A stretch of 5,326 nt of DNA from Verrucomicrobiota bacterium (GTDB lineage Bacteria > Verrucomicrobiota > Verrucomicrobiia > Verrucomicrobiales > Akkermansiaceae). A model generated the notes under the pieces. It was not told where the DNA came from and ran no database searches. It was given only the letters and a program-made list of their open reading frames with translations. A program made the translations under genes and the position numbers. Positions within the stretch are counted from its first letter, which is position 1, and every line of letters begins with the position of its first letter. Location: assembly GCA_026397695.1 (NCBI GenBank), contig JAPLUJ010000753.1, forward strand, positions 1-5,326, read 5' to 3'. Below, piece after piece: positions 1 to 5,326 of this stretch.

Positions 1-129
1 CTCGGCCATCCGACTCAAACGAGGTGGTTTGCTGAGTTCTGATACTCAATCCAAATCCCCATTTGTCATACTTAGGTTTATTGCTGACGCCACCATCAAG
101 CACGCTGGAGTTTGAGATGTTGAGGGTCA
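1..129. other. Region downstream of map, no identified gene
   Basis: These bases follow the map stop codon and are about 48% GC by my count, visibly lower than the adjoining genes. I see no infA, rpmJ or rpsM, the genes that often follow map in this kind of cluster, and no convincing terminator: the only hairpin noticed is a 5-bp AT-rich stem with a CCCC loop at 52-65, with no T tract. On the minus strand an ATG at 130-128 overlaps the map stop as TGATG and stays open to the window edge (43 codons, start MTLNISNSSV). I do not recognise the peptide. It could be a coupled gene continuing to the left or simply intergenic sequence. Confidence 0.4.
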
Positions 130-933
130 TCACCAGGGTGGGATGCCTAACAGTTCGGGAGGGGCGACGCGCGGGCCCGGGGTGAGGATTTCGGGATCAC
201 CGTAGGTGATGAGCACGGTATGTTCGAAGTGAGCGGAGGGTTTCCGGTCCTCGGTGATGACGGTCCAGCCGTCGTTGAGGATACGGACGGATGGCACGCC
301 GGCATTGATCATGGGTTCGATGGCGAGGGTCATTCCGGGCAGCAGGGTAGGGGATTTTCCCGAGGGTCGGTAGTTCGGCACCTGCGGCTCCTCGTGCAGG
401 CGGCGGCCGACACCGTGGCCGACGAATTCTCTAACGACCGAGTATCCCAGCGGGGTGACGAAATTTTCGACGGCGCCGCAAAGATCGGCGAGTTTCCGCC
501 CCGGGCGGGCGTGTTGGATGGCTTGGTAAAGTGCTTGTTCGGTGGCGGCGAGCAGGCGTTGGGTTGCGGGGGCGATGTCACCGACCGCCACGGTGGTAGC
601 GTTGTCGCCGATGAAGCCGCTTTTGATGATGCCGACGTCGATTTTGACGATATCGCCGGGCTGGATGAGGCGTGGTCCGCCGATGCCATGGACGACCTCT
701 TCGTTGATCGAAATGCAGGTATGACCGGGAAACCCGCGATAGCCGAGAAAGGCGCTCTTGCACGCGTGTTGGCACATCAACTCGGCGGCCAGGAGATCGA
801 TCTCACGGGTAGTGCGACCTGGCACGACCGCCTTGGCGAGGGCTTGCAGGATGGTTGCGGCGAGGGCACCGGCGGTGCGCATGCAGGCGATTTCGCGCGG
901 CGATTTTATGGGGATGCGGGTTTTGCGGGACAC
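130..933 (-). CDS. map: Type I methionine aminopeptidase
   Basis: This cytosolic metalloprotease removes the initiator methionine from nascent proteins when the second residue is small. The 267 residues match the roughly 264 of the E. coli enzyme. The five metal ligands of the family are all visible: Asp99 (KIDVG), Asp110 (GDNATT), His173 (VGHGVG), Glu206 (AIEPMIN) and Glu237 (HFEHTV). The substrate-pocket histidines are at 82 (VVHGIG) and 180 (LHEEP). There is no zinc-finger N-terminal extension, so this is the short bacterial form. The start codon is GTG (933-931), giving MSRKTRIPIKSPREI, which is where the family begins. It lies 13 nt after the secY stop, with no Shine-Dalgarno motif in between, so translational coupling to secY is plausible. 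adk, which separates secY from map in Bacillus, is absent. The C-terminal tail after residue 245 is Pro-rich and not conserved. Confidence 0.96.
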   Translation of the reverse strand: MSRKTRIPIKSPREIACMRTAGALAATILQALAKAVVPGRTTREIDLLAAELMCQHACKSAFLGYRGFPGHTCISINEEVVHGIGGPRLIQPGDIVKIDVGIIKSGFIGDNATTVAVGDIAPATQRLLAATEQALYQAIQHARPGRKLADLCGAVENFVTPLGYSVVREFVGHGVGRRLHEEPQVPNYRPSGKSPTLLPGMTLAIEPMINAGVPSVRILNDGWTVITEDRKPSAHFEHTVLITYGDPEILTPGPRVAPPELLGIPPW

Positions 934-946
934 GGGGTCGCAACGC

Positions 947-2449
947 TCACTGGAGGCGGTTGTAGATATATGCCGTGATGCCGATCACGATGAGGATGGC
1001 GATGACCGTCCAGAGATAGACGATGGCGGTGCGTGGGGCCGCGCCGCTGCCTTGGTTGAGGCGGTCATAACGGCCCTTGAGTTTGCCCTTGCGGAGGAAT
1101 CCGTCGTAATGTTTTTGGAGGAGTTGGGTTTCCACCTGGCGCATCACGTCGAGGGTGACGCCCACCATGATGAGCAAGGATGTGCCGCCGAAGAACTGCA
1201 GGATCAGCGAACCGGGCGGCAGGCCGACGACCATGCCGGTGAGCACCGGCAGCATGAAGATGATGGTGAGGAAGATGGCGCCGGCGAAGGTCAGGCGGGT
1301 CATGGTGAAGTCGAGGAAATCCGCGGTGGGTTTACCGGGGCGCACGCCGGGGATGTAGCCGCCGTTGCGTTTGAGGTCCTCGGCGATTTGGGACGGTTGG
1401 AACATCATCGCCACCCAGAAGTAAGAGAACATGAAGATGCCGATGCCGCCCAAGACGTAATACCAGGTACCGCCGCGGACGAATTCGCCGTAAAGTTTGG
1501 TGGCCCATCCCTGGCCGGCGAAGAACCATTGCAACATCATCGGCGGCAGCGACAACACCGCCGAGGCGAAGATGATGGGCATCACGCCCGAGTAATTGAC
1601 TTTGAGCGGCAAATACTGGGTTTGACCGCCGAATTGTTTGCGGCCGACGACACGTTTGGCGTATTGCACGGCGATGCGGCGCTGGGCCTGGGTGATGGAG
1701 ATGGTGGCGGCGATGACGAGCAGCAGCAGGGCGATCATGACAACCATCATGATGGATCTGAAAGGGCTCACCCCTTCACCCGTGACAAAGTATTTCCACG
1801 CTTGGATCAAGGCACCGGGGAGGGCGGAGATGATATTGACGGTAATGATGATGGACGAGCCGTTGCCAATGCCGCGGTCGGTGATTTGGTCGGCGATCCA
1901 GAGGATGAGCACGCAGCCCGCGACGATGGTCACCACCGTGAGAGCCATCCACATGCCAGAAGCATCAGGCACCAGCTTGCCGAAGTTCTGGATACCCGCC
2001 ATATAAGGGATTTGGCCGGGATTGATGAGGGATTTCGCGACGAAGAAGCCTTGCACGATGGCGATGCCGATGGTGATATAACGCGTGTATTGGTTGATTT
2101 TCTGGCGTCCGCCGTCTTCCCGTGCGAGGCGCGAGAGTTTCGGCACGACGGCCGTCATCAACTGCACCATGATCGACGCGGAAATATAGGGCATGATGCC
2201 CAGGGCAAGGATGCCCGCCTGTTGGAGACCACCGCCCGAGAACACGGTGAGCAGCGCGGTGATGCCACCGGTCGGGCTCTTGGGATCCTGTCTTTGGAGG
2301 TCGTCCAGCCAGGCTTTGATGACCGTGCCGTCCACGCCGGGAAGGGTGATGTGCACGCCAAGCCGGATGATGACGATCAGGGCGAGAGTGAAAAGGATGC
2401 GATCCCGGAGCTCCGGGATTTTCCAAGTATTGGTAAAGGCGGAAATCAT
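947..2449 (-). CDS. secY: Preprotein translocase subunit SecY
   Basis: SecY is the channel subunit of the SecYEG translocon in the inner membrane. The protein has 500 residues against about 443 in E. coli. Family landmarks are present in order: the amphipathic start with KIPELRDRI (10-18), TM1 (about 18-38), a plug/TM2 region with GGGLQQAGILALGIMPYISA (72-91), the DRGIGNGSSI loop (191-200), the C4 loop with YAKRVVGR (263-270), and the C5 loop FQPSQIAEDLKRNGGYIPGVRPG (350-372). Arg370 there corresponds to the functionally critical Arg357 of E. coli. The usual protein would end near GKLKGR (455-460). Here a linker and a further hydrophobic stretch (about 474-496, TAIVYLWTVIAILIVIGITA) follow, suggesting an eleventh membrane segment. 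The ATG at 2449 is the conventional start. It has no Shine-Dalgarno motif and is preceded by a stem-loop at 2494-2515. A perfect palindrome covers codons 11-16. Confidence 0.97.
   Translation of the reverse strand: MISAFTNTWKIPELRDRILFTLALIVIIRLGVHITLPGVDGTVIKAWLDDLQRQDPKSPTGGITALLTVFSGGGLQQAGILALGIMPYISASIMVQLMTAVVPKLSRLAREDGGRQKINQYTRYITIGIAIVQGFFVAKSLINPGQIPYMAGIQNFGKLVPDASGMWMALTVVTIVAGCVLILWIADQITDRGIGNGSSIIITVNIISALPGALIQAWKYFVTGEGVSPFRSIMMVVMIALLLLVIAATISITQAQRRIAVQYAKRVVGRKQFGGQTQYLPLKVNYSGVMPIIFASAVLSLPPMMLQWFFAGQGWATKLYGEFVRGGTWYYVLGGIGIFMFSYFWVAMMFQPSQIAEDLKRNGGYIPGVRPGKPTADFLDFTMTRLTFAGAIFLTIIFMLPVLTGMVVGLPPGSLILQFFGGTSLLIMVGVTLDVMRQVETQLLQKHYDGFLRKGKLKGRYDRLNQGSGAAPRTAIVYLWTVIAILIVIGITAYIYNRLQ
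2402..2419. repeat. 18-bp perfect palindrome in early secY
   Basis: The sequence ATCCCGGAGCTCCGGGAT equals its own reverse complement over all 18 bases. It covers secY codons 11-16 exactly (Ile-Pro-Glu-Leu-Arg-Asp). In the mRNA it can fold into a 7-bp GC-rich stem with an AGCU loop about 30 nt after the start codon. The encoded IPELR motif is conserved in SecY, so the match may come partly from protein constraint plus codon choice. A role is not shown by the sequence. Confidence 0.6.
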
Positions 2450-2493
2450 GGCTTGAGGGAAGGAATCACAACGCGTGAGTTATAGGAACGACA

Positions 2494-2515
2494 GGCAAGT
2501 GCGCAAGCACTTGCC
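2494..2515 (-). promoter_or_regulatory. Stem-loop in the secY leader
   Basis: In the 97-nt gap between rplO and secY, the arms GGCAAGTGC and GCACTTGCC form a perfect 9-bp stem around a 4-nt loop (UUGC on the transcribed strand). It ends 44 nt before the secY ATG. No U tract follows (the next transcribed bases are UGUCGUUCC), so it is not a standard intrinsic terminator. It could be an mRNA processing or stability element, an attenuator, or a protein-binding operator between the ribosomal protein genes and secY. The structure is certain; the function is inferred. Confidence 0.55.
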
Positions 2516-2546
2516 CATCCGAAATCGGAGATCGTCCGGGCAAGGA

Positions 2547-2999
2547 TCAAGCGGTGGGAGGGTTCACCGAGCCACCGGCTTTTTCGATCTTGTCGCGGGC
2601 GGAAGCGCTGGCATGCGCAACCACCAGATGGAGGGCCTTGGTGACATCACCGACGCCGAGCGCCTTGATGGCGTCACAGCGGCGATTGATGAGGCCTGCA
2701 GTGCGGAGCGCGGCTTCATCGATGGTGGCACCGGCATCGAACAAATTGTCGAGCTCGCCCACGTTGAAGACAGCCACCTTGTCGCGGAAATCGTAATTGT
2801 TGAAACCGCGTTTGGGCAGGCGGCGGTGGAGCGGCATCTGGCCACCTTCAAAGCCCACGCGGGTGCCGCTGCCGGAACGTGCCTTCTGGCCTTTGTTGCC
2901 TTTGCAGGCGGTCTTGCCGTGGCCGGAGCTTTCGCCGCAACCGATCCTTTTGACACGGTGTTTGGCACCCGGATTGGGACTGTATGAGTGGAGGTGCAT
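2547..2999 (-). CDS. rplO: 50S ribosomal protein L15 (uL15)
   Basis: L15 is a late-assembling large-subunit protein that binds 23S rRNA through a long basic N-terminal extension. The 150 residues are close to the E. coli length of 144. The N-terminal half is typical: RIGCGESSGHGKTACKGNKG (18-37), then GQKARSG and GFEGGQMPLHRRLPKRGF (49-66). The globular domain ends with ALHLVVAHASASARDKIEKAGG (122-143). The Cys within GCGESSGHGKT replaces the Gly-rich GRGIGSGLGKT of E. coli; I associate this variant with Verrucomicrobia and relatives. The ATG at 2999 gives the expected family start. Its leader is A/C-rich with no Shine-Dalgarno motif. It lies 78 nt after rpsE, where rpmD would usually be found, and 97 nt before secY. 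Confidence 0.97.
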   Translation of the reverse strand: MHLHSYSPNPGAKHRVKRIGCGESSGHGKTACKGNKGQKARSGSGTRVGFEGGQMPLHRRLPKRGFNNYDFRDKVAVFNVGELDNLFDAGATIDEAALRTAGLINRRCDAIKALGVGDVTKALHLVVAHASASARDKIEKAGGSVNPPTA

Positions 3000-3039
3000 G
3001 GGAGTTGTTGCTTGTTTGTTAGAGGTTGTCAGGGAAGAA

Positions 3040-3070
3040 GATCGGTCGGATCGGTCGGATCGGTCGGATC
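3040..3070. repeat. 9-bp tandem repeat between rpsE and rplO
   Basis: The unit GATCGGTCG occurs three times perfectly (3040-3048, 3049-3057, 3058-3066), followed by a partial GATC (3067-3070). On the transcribed strand the unit reads CGACCGATC. It lies in the 78-nt gap, 7 nt after the rpsE stop codon and 40 nt before the rplO start. It is noncoding in the genes called here. It may be simple slippage in a relaxed spacer. Confidence 0.85.
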
Positions 3071-3077
3071 TTCAAGC

Positions 3078-3797
3078 TCAGATCGCCTTTTCTTTTTTCT
3101 TTTTACCGCGGCTGGAGAGGACCTGGTCGCGGGTACGGAGCTGGGAGAGCGCTTTGAGGGTGGCTTTGACGACGTTGGCGTGGTTGGAAGAACCCATCGA
3201 CTTTGCGAGCACGTCGCGGATGCCGACGGCTTCGCAGACGGCGCGGACGCCGCCACCGGCGATGATGCCCGTGCCCGGCGACGCCGGTTTGAGCAGCACC
3301 TTGCCGCCGCCGAATTCGGCGTAGATTTCATGCGGGATAGTACCATCGACGATGCTCATCGGCTTGAGCACCTTGCGGGCGCTTTCACCGGCTTTCTTGA
3401 TAGCGTCGGCGACTTCATTGGCTTTGCCGAAGCCGACGCCGACATTGCCGATTTTGTTACCGGAGACGACGAGTGCGGAGAAGCTGAAGCGGCGGCCGCC
3501 TTTGACCACCTTGGCGCAGCGGTTGATGAAGACGACCTTTTCGGAGATTTCGTTGCCCTCGGCATCGGTGGGAGTTTGGCGTTCTTCGCGCCGCGGCCCG
3601 CCGCGACCACGGCCGCCGCCTTGGCCACCGCCACCGCCGCCAAAGCCACGGCCACCGCCTTGGCCACGATTGCCGGAGGCAACGGGCGTCGCGATGTCAG
3701 GGGCGGACGGCTCGATGTCAGGGGCGGACGGTTCGATGTCAGGAGTGAACGGCTCGATGTCAGGAGCGGTGGGTTCGTTATCAGGAGTAGTTACCAT
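3078..3797 (-). CDS. rpsE: 30S ribosomal protein S5 (uS5) with long N-terminal extension
   Basis: S5 binds 16S rRNA near the mRNA entry channel with S3 and S4, and is involved in decoding fidelity. The conserved core runs from about residue 84: [19 protein letters not shown] (86-104), [15 protein letters not shown] (122-136), then the C-terminal domain with [18 protein letters not shown] (175-192) and [10 protein letters not shown] (196-205). The tail [12 protein letters not shown] is Lys-rich. Total length is 239 against about 167 in E. coli, nearly all the excess being N-terminal. Residues 1-35 are five heptapeptides (consensus EPSAPDI, first copy degenerate) and residues 43-70 are Gly/Arg-rich. 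The ATG at 3797 is forced: an in-frame TAA lies five codons upstream, and no in-frame ATG, GTG or TTG occurs between it and the core. The gene follows rplR by 21 nt, with no clear Shine-Dalgarno motif. The core is certain; the role of the extension is unknown. Confidence 0.96.
   Translation of the reverse strand: MVTTPDNEPTAPDIEPFTPDIEPSAPDIEPSAPDIATPVASGNRGQGGGRGFGGGGGGQGGGRGRGGPRREERQTPTDAEGNEISEKVVFINRCAKVVKGGRRFSFSALVVSGNKIGNVGVGFGKANEVADAIKKAGESARKVLKPMSIVDGTIPHEIYAEFGGGKVLLKPASPGTGIIAGGGVRAVCEAVGIRDVLAKSMGSSNHANVVKATLKALSQLRTRDQVLSSRGKKKKEKAI
3693..3797 (-). repeat. 21-bp tandem repeat (five copies) at the 5' end of rpsE
   Basis: Five adjacent 21-bp units fill these bases: 3693-3713, 3714-3734, 3735-3755, 3756-3776 and a degenerate 3777-3797. 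On the + strand each begins GATGTCAGG or a variant. The first two differ at one position; the next two differ from them at about three. The degenerate copy contains the start codon. The units are in frame and encode [28 protein letters not shown] and EPSAPDI. In-frame units keep the gene open if copy number changes. Confidence 0.92.
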
Positions 3798-3818
3798 GAT
3801 GGATCTTTGTTAGGATCG

Positions 3819-4175
3819 TTAGAATTGGAGTCCGCCTTCACGCGCGGCATCGGCGAGGGCCTTGATTTTTCCGTGGTAGAGGTGGCCGCCCCGGTCAAAG
3901 ACCACGGCGCTGATATTGGCACCCTTGGCGCGCTCGGCGAGGAGCAGGCCAACGTTGTGGGCACTGGCGATATTCGACGAGGCTTTTTCGAAGGACTTGT
4001 CGAGGGTGGAAGCCGCAACCAACGTGCGTCCGGCCGCATCGTCGATGACTTGGGCATAGATGTGTTGGTTCGAGTAGTGAACGGTCAGGCGCGGGCGCTG
4101 TGCAGTGCCGGAAACCTTGCGGCGGATGCGGTCGTGGATGCGTCGGCGGATCAACTTGCGGTTGGTGATGCTCAT
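3819..4175 (-). CDS. rplR: 50S ribosomal protein L18 (uL18)
   Basis: L18 binds 5S rRNA and, with L5, anchors it in the central protuberance of the large subunit. The 118 residues match the usual 117-120. The basic N-terminus ([20 protein letters not shown], 6-25) is the rRNA-binding arm. It is followed by [20 protein letters not shown] (27-46), then TLVAASTLD (51-59) and the C-terminal [20 protein letters not shown] (91-110) with the ending AREGGLQF, all typical of the family. The ATG at 4175 gives the standard start MSITNRK; the leader (CATCACGGCACC before ATG) has no Shine-Dalgarno motif. It lies 41 nt after rplF and 21 nt before rpsE, in the usual spc order. Confidence 0.97.
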   Translation of the reverse strand: MSITNRKLIRRRIHDRIRRKVSGTAQRPRLTVHYSNQHIYAQVIDDAAGRTLVAASTLDKSFEKASSNIASAHNVGLLLAERAKGANISAVVFDRGGHLYHGKIKALADAAREGGLQF

Positions 4176-4216
4176 GGTGCCGTGATGGATGAATGGTTGT
4201 GGGCGGCGATGATGAA

Positions 4217-4756
4217 TTATTTGCCGACGCTTTTGCCTTCCTTGCGGCGAACTTTTTCACCGGTGTAGCGGACGCCTTTGCCCTTGTAGGGTTCCGGCGG
4301 ATAGTAACTGCGGATATCGGCGGCGAACTGGCCGACGAGCTGTTTGTCGATTCCTTCCACCTTGATTTTGGTGTTTTCGTTGACCGTGACGGTGAGGCCG
4401 GACGGGATCGGGTGGAGCAGGGGATGGGACCGTCCGAGCGCCAGGTCGAGATCCTGATCCTTGACGGCGGCACGCAGGCCGACGCCGTGGATTTCGAGAT
4501 TTTTGACGTAGCCCATGGTGACGCCGATGATCATGTTGTGGACGATGCTGCGGGCGGTGCCGTGGAGCGCCTTGTGTTGGCGCAGTTCGGTGGCGCGGGA
4601 CACGATGACGGTGCCGTCCTCGGTTTTGAGGGAGATGCCATCGGGGAGGTTGAAGTCGAGAGAGCCCTTGGGGCCTTCGACGATGACCTTGCGGCCGTCG
4701 AGTTTGACGGCGACTTTGGCCGGCAGTGAGATAGGTTTGAGTCCGACTCGTGACAT
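4217..4756 (-). CDS. rplF: 50S ribosomal protein L6 (uL6)
   Basis: L6 binds 23S rRNA near the factor-binding site and sarcin-ricin loop. The 179 residues agree with the E. coli length of 177. The two repeated domains are visible: [13 protein letters not shown] (23-35) in the first, and [22 protein letters not shown] region (91-112) in the second. The signature [12 protein letters not shown] is at 153-164, followed by the basic tail [11 protein letters not shown]. The open frame continues 54 codons further upstream into rpsH, but that segment (starting MPTKSRAS) is out-of-frame rpsH sequence. The start [12 protein letters not shown] at 4756 is the family start. It lies 31 nt after the rpsH stop, with an A/C-rich leader and no Shine-Dalgarno motif. 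Confidence 0.97.
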   Translation of the reverse strand: MSRVGLKPISLPAKVAVKLDGRKVIVEGPKGSLDFNLPDGISLKTEDGTVIVSRATELRQHKALHGTARSIVHNMIIGVTMGYVKNLEIHGVGLRAAVKDQDLDLALGRSHPLLHPIPSGLTVTVNENTKIKVEGIDKQLVGQFAADIRSYYPPEPYKGKGVRYTGEKVRRKEGKSVGK

Positions 4757-4787
4757 GGTGGTGTTTTCGTTTATTCGAGTGCGGGGT

Positions 4788-5183
4788 TTACCAGACGTTG
4801 GCGAGGAGTTCGCCGCCGAGTTTATGGCGTTTGGCGTTGCCGCCGGACATGACACCTTGCGAAGTTGAAAGGATGGAAATGCCGAGGCCTGACATGACGC
4901 GCGGGACTTCGTGGGCACCGACGTAGTGACGGCGTCCGGGAGTGGAAACGCGCTTGAGATCGGTGAGGACGGGGCGGCCTTCGATGAACTTCGGTTTGAG
5001 CTTGAGCTGGGTGCGCGTGCCAGTGACCACCTCGTAGTTCCAGAGGTAACCTTCCTCCTGGAGGATGCGCGCGATGTCCGCCTTGATTTTCGAGTAAGGG
5101 GCGGTGAATTCCTCGTTGCCGGCGAGGCAGGCGTTTTTCAGACGCGTGAGGAAATCGGAAATGGGATCGGTTAGAACTGCCAT
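4788..5183 (-). CDS. rpsH: 30S ribosomal protein S8 (uS8)
   Basis: S8 is an early-binding protein of the 16S rRNA central domain; in E. coli it is also the translational repressor of the spc operon. The 131 residues match the usual 130-132. The N-terminal start MAVLTDPISDFLTRLKNA (1-18) and YSKIKADIARILQEEGY (30-46) are typical. The C-terminal rRNA-binding motif GISILSTSQGVMSGGNAKRH (101-120) with KLGGELLANVW matches the STSKGVM...GGE pattern of E. coli. The ATG at 5183 has a weak Shine-Dalgarno AGGAA 8 nt upstream, the only one I can see in the window. It lies 44 nt after rplE; rpsN, which normally comes between, is missing. Whether S8 regulates this operon cannot be judged here. Confidence 0.97.
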   Translation of the reverse strand: MAVLTDPISDFLTRLKNACLAGNEEFTAPYSKIKADIARILQEEGYLWNYEVVTGTRTQLKLKPKFIEGRPVLTDLKRVSTPGRRHYVGAHEVPRVMSGLGISILSTSQGVMSGGNAKRHKLGGELLANVW

Positions 5184-5191
5184 GGTGAGTA

Positions 5192-5196
5192 TTCCT
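5192..5196 (-). promoter_or_regulatory. Weak Shine-Dalgarno of rpsH
   Basis: The transcribed strand reads AGGAA followed by an 8-nt spacer (TACTCACC) and the ATG of rpsH. It stands out because the other six starts in the window have no comparable purine-rich motif. Confidence 0.6.
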
Positions 5197-5227
5197 GGGT
5201 AAGGGGTTCGGTGGGTTCCGCTGGTTG

Positions 5228-5326
5228 TTAGAGATCGGCGGCCTCGGTGGATTCTTCGGTGGATTTCTTCACGTCGCGGAACGGCATGCCCAACTCGGTG
5301 AGCAGGGCGCGGCCTTCGGCGTCGGT
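5228..5326 (-). CDS. rplE: 50S ribosomal protein L5 (uL5), C-terminal fragment
   Basis: Only the last 32 codons and the TAA stop are inside the window; the gene continues past the right edge. The peptide starts TDAEGRALLTELGMPFR, which matches the family C-terminus (in E. coli EEGRALLAAFDFPFRK). L5 binds 5S rRNA and helix 84 of 23S rRNA in the central protuberance and contacts S13. After PFR there is a further acidic tail of about 15 residues (DVKKSTEESTEAADL), longer than the single Lys of E. coli. The position directly upstream of rpsH supports the call, since in most bacteria rplE is separated from rpsH only by rpsN. Confidence 0.9.
   Translation of the reverse strand, partial: TDAEGRALLTELGMPFRDVKKSTEESTEAADL

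Noticed and set aside
52..65. Hairpin CAAAT-CCCC-ATTTG downstream of map as a terminator
   Set aside because: The stem is only 5 bp, mostly A-T, and no T tract follows on either strand.
220..978. 252-codon open frame on the + strand opposite map
   Set aside because: It is antisense to a complete MetAP with all metal ligands, and it shows no family motif.
758..2485. 575-codon open frame on the + strand opposite secY
   Set aside because: It is antisense to the clear SecY frame. Its sequence is rich in Asp, His, Gly and Arg with no recognisable domain, as expected from the reverse of a GC-rich membrane protein gene.
2479..2506. Possible minus-strand promoter before secY (TTGCGC, 16-nt spacer, TATAAC)
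   Set aside because: The -10 box is good (5 of 6), but the -35 box matches only 3 of 6 and lies inside the stem-loop. Such matches are easily found by chance.
3693..3797. 21-bp repeat considered as a CRISPR or mobile-element repeat
   Set aside because: The units are directly adjacent with no spacers, are in frame, and encode the N-terminus of S5.
2988..4268. 426-codon open frame on the + strand opposite rpsE and rplR
   Set aside because: It spans two well-supported ribosomal protein genes and an intergenic repeat. Its repeated segments (for example DVRGGR) are just the reverse of the S5 heptapeptide repeat.
4757..4918. 54-codon upstream extension of rplF
   Set aside because: It overlaps the end of rpsH in another frame, and L6 proteins begin at the MSRVGLKPI motif, so the start at 4756 is preferred.

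Overview
The window is the distal part of a bacterial S10/spc-type ribosomal protein operon, written entirely on the minus strand. Read in the direction of transcription (right to left) the order is: end of rplE (L5), rpsH (S8), rplF (L6), rplR (L18), rpsE (S5), rplO (L15), secY, map. Nearly all the DNA is coding. Gaps are 13-97 nt, so one polycistronic transcript is the simplest reading, with its main promoter upstream of (to the right of) the window.

Two genes of the textbook spc order are missing from their usual places. There is no rpsN (S14) between rplE and rpsH, and no rpmD (L30) between rpsE and rplO. adk, which often sits between secY and map, is also absent. Loss of rpsN and rpmD from these slots is also seen in the chlamydial spc cluster. 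Together with the high GC content and the L15 motif GCGESSGHGKT, it suggests a member of the PVC superphylum, most likely a verrucomicrobium. This placement is from memory of families, not from a search.

The genes work together in translation and export. L5, S8, L6, L18, S5 and L15 are ribosomal subunit components. SecY is the membrane channel that receives nascent or finished secretory proteins. MetAP removes the initiator methionine from new chains. Six of the seven visible start codons have no purine-rich Shine-Dalgarno sequence, only A/C-rich leaders.

The most unusual item is the S5 gene. It carries a roughly 75-residue N-terminal extension made of a 21-bp tandem repeat that begins at the start codon (an acidic Pro-rich heptapeptide, five copies), followed by a Gly/Arg-rich tract resembling the RG-rich N-terminus of eukaryotic uS5 (RPS2). 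Other oddities are an apparent eleventh membrane segment at the C-terminus of SecY, a perfect 9-bp stem-loop just upstream of secY, an 18-bp perfect palindrome in secY codons 11-16, and a 9-bp tandem repeat in the slot where rpmD would normally be. The left 129 nt, downstream of map, are less GC-rich and hold no gene I can identify. I see no mobile element, tRNA, rRNA, CRISPR array or novel multi-gene system.
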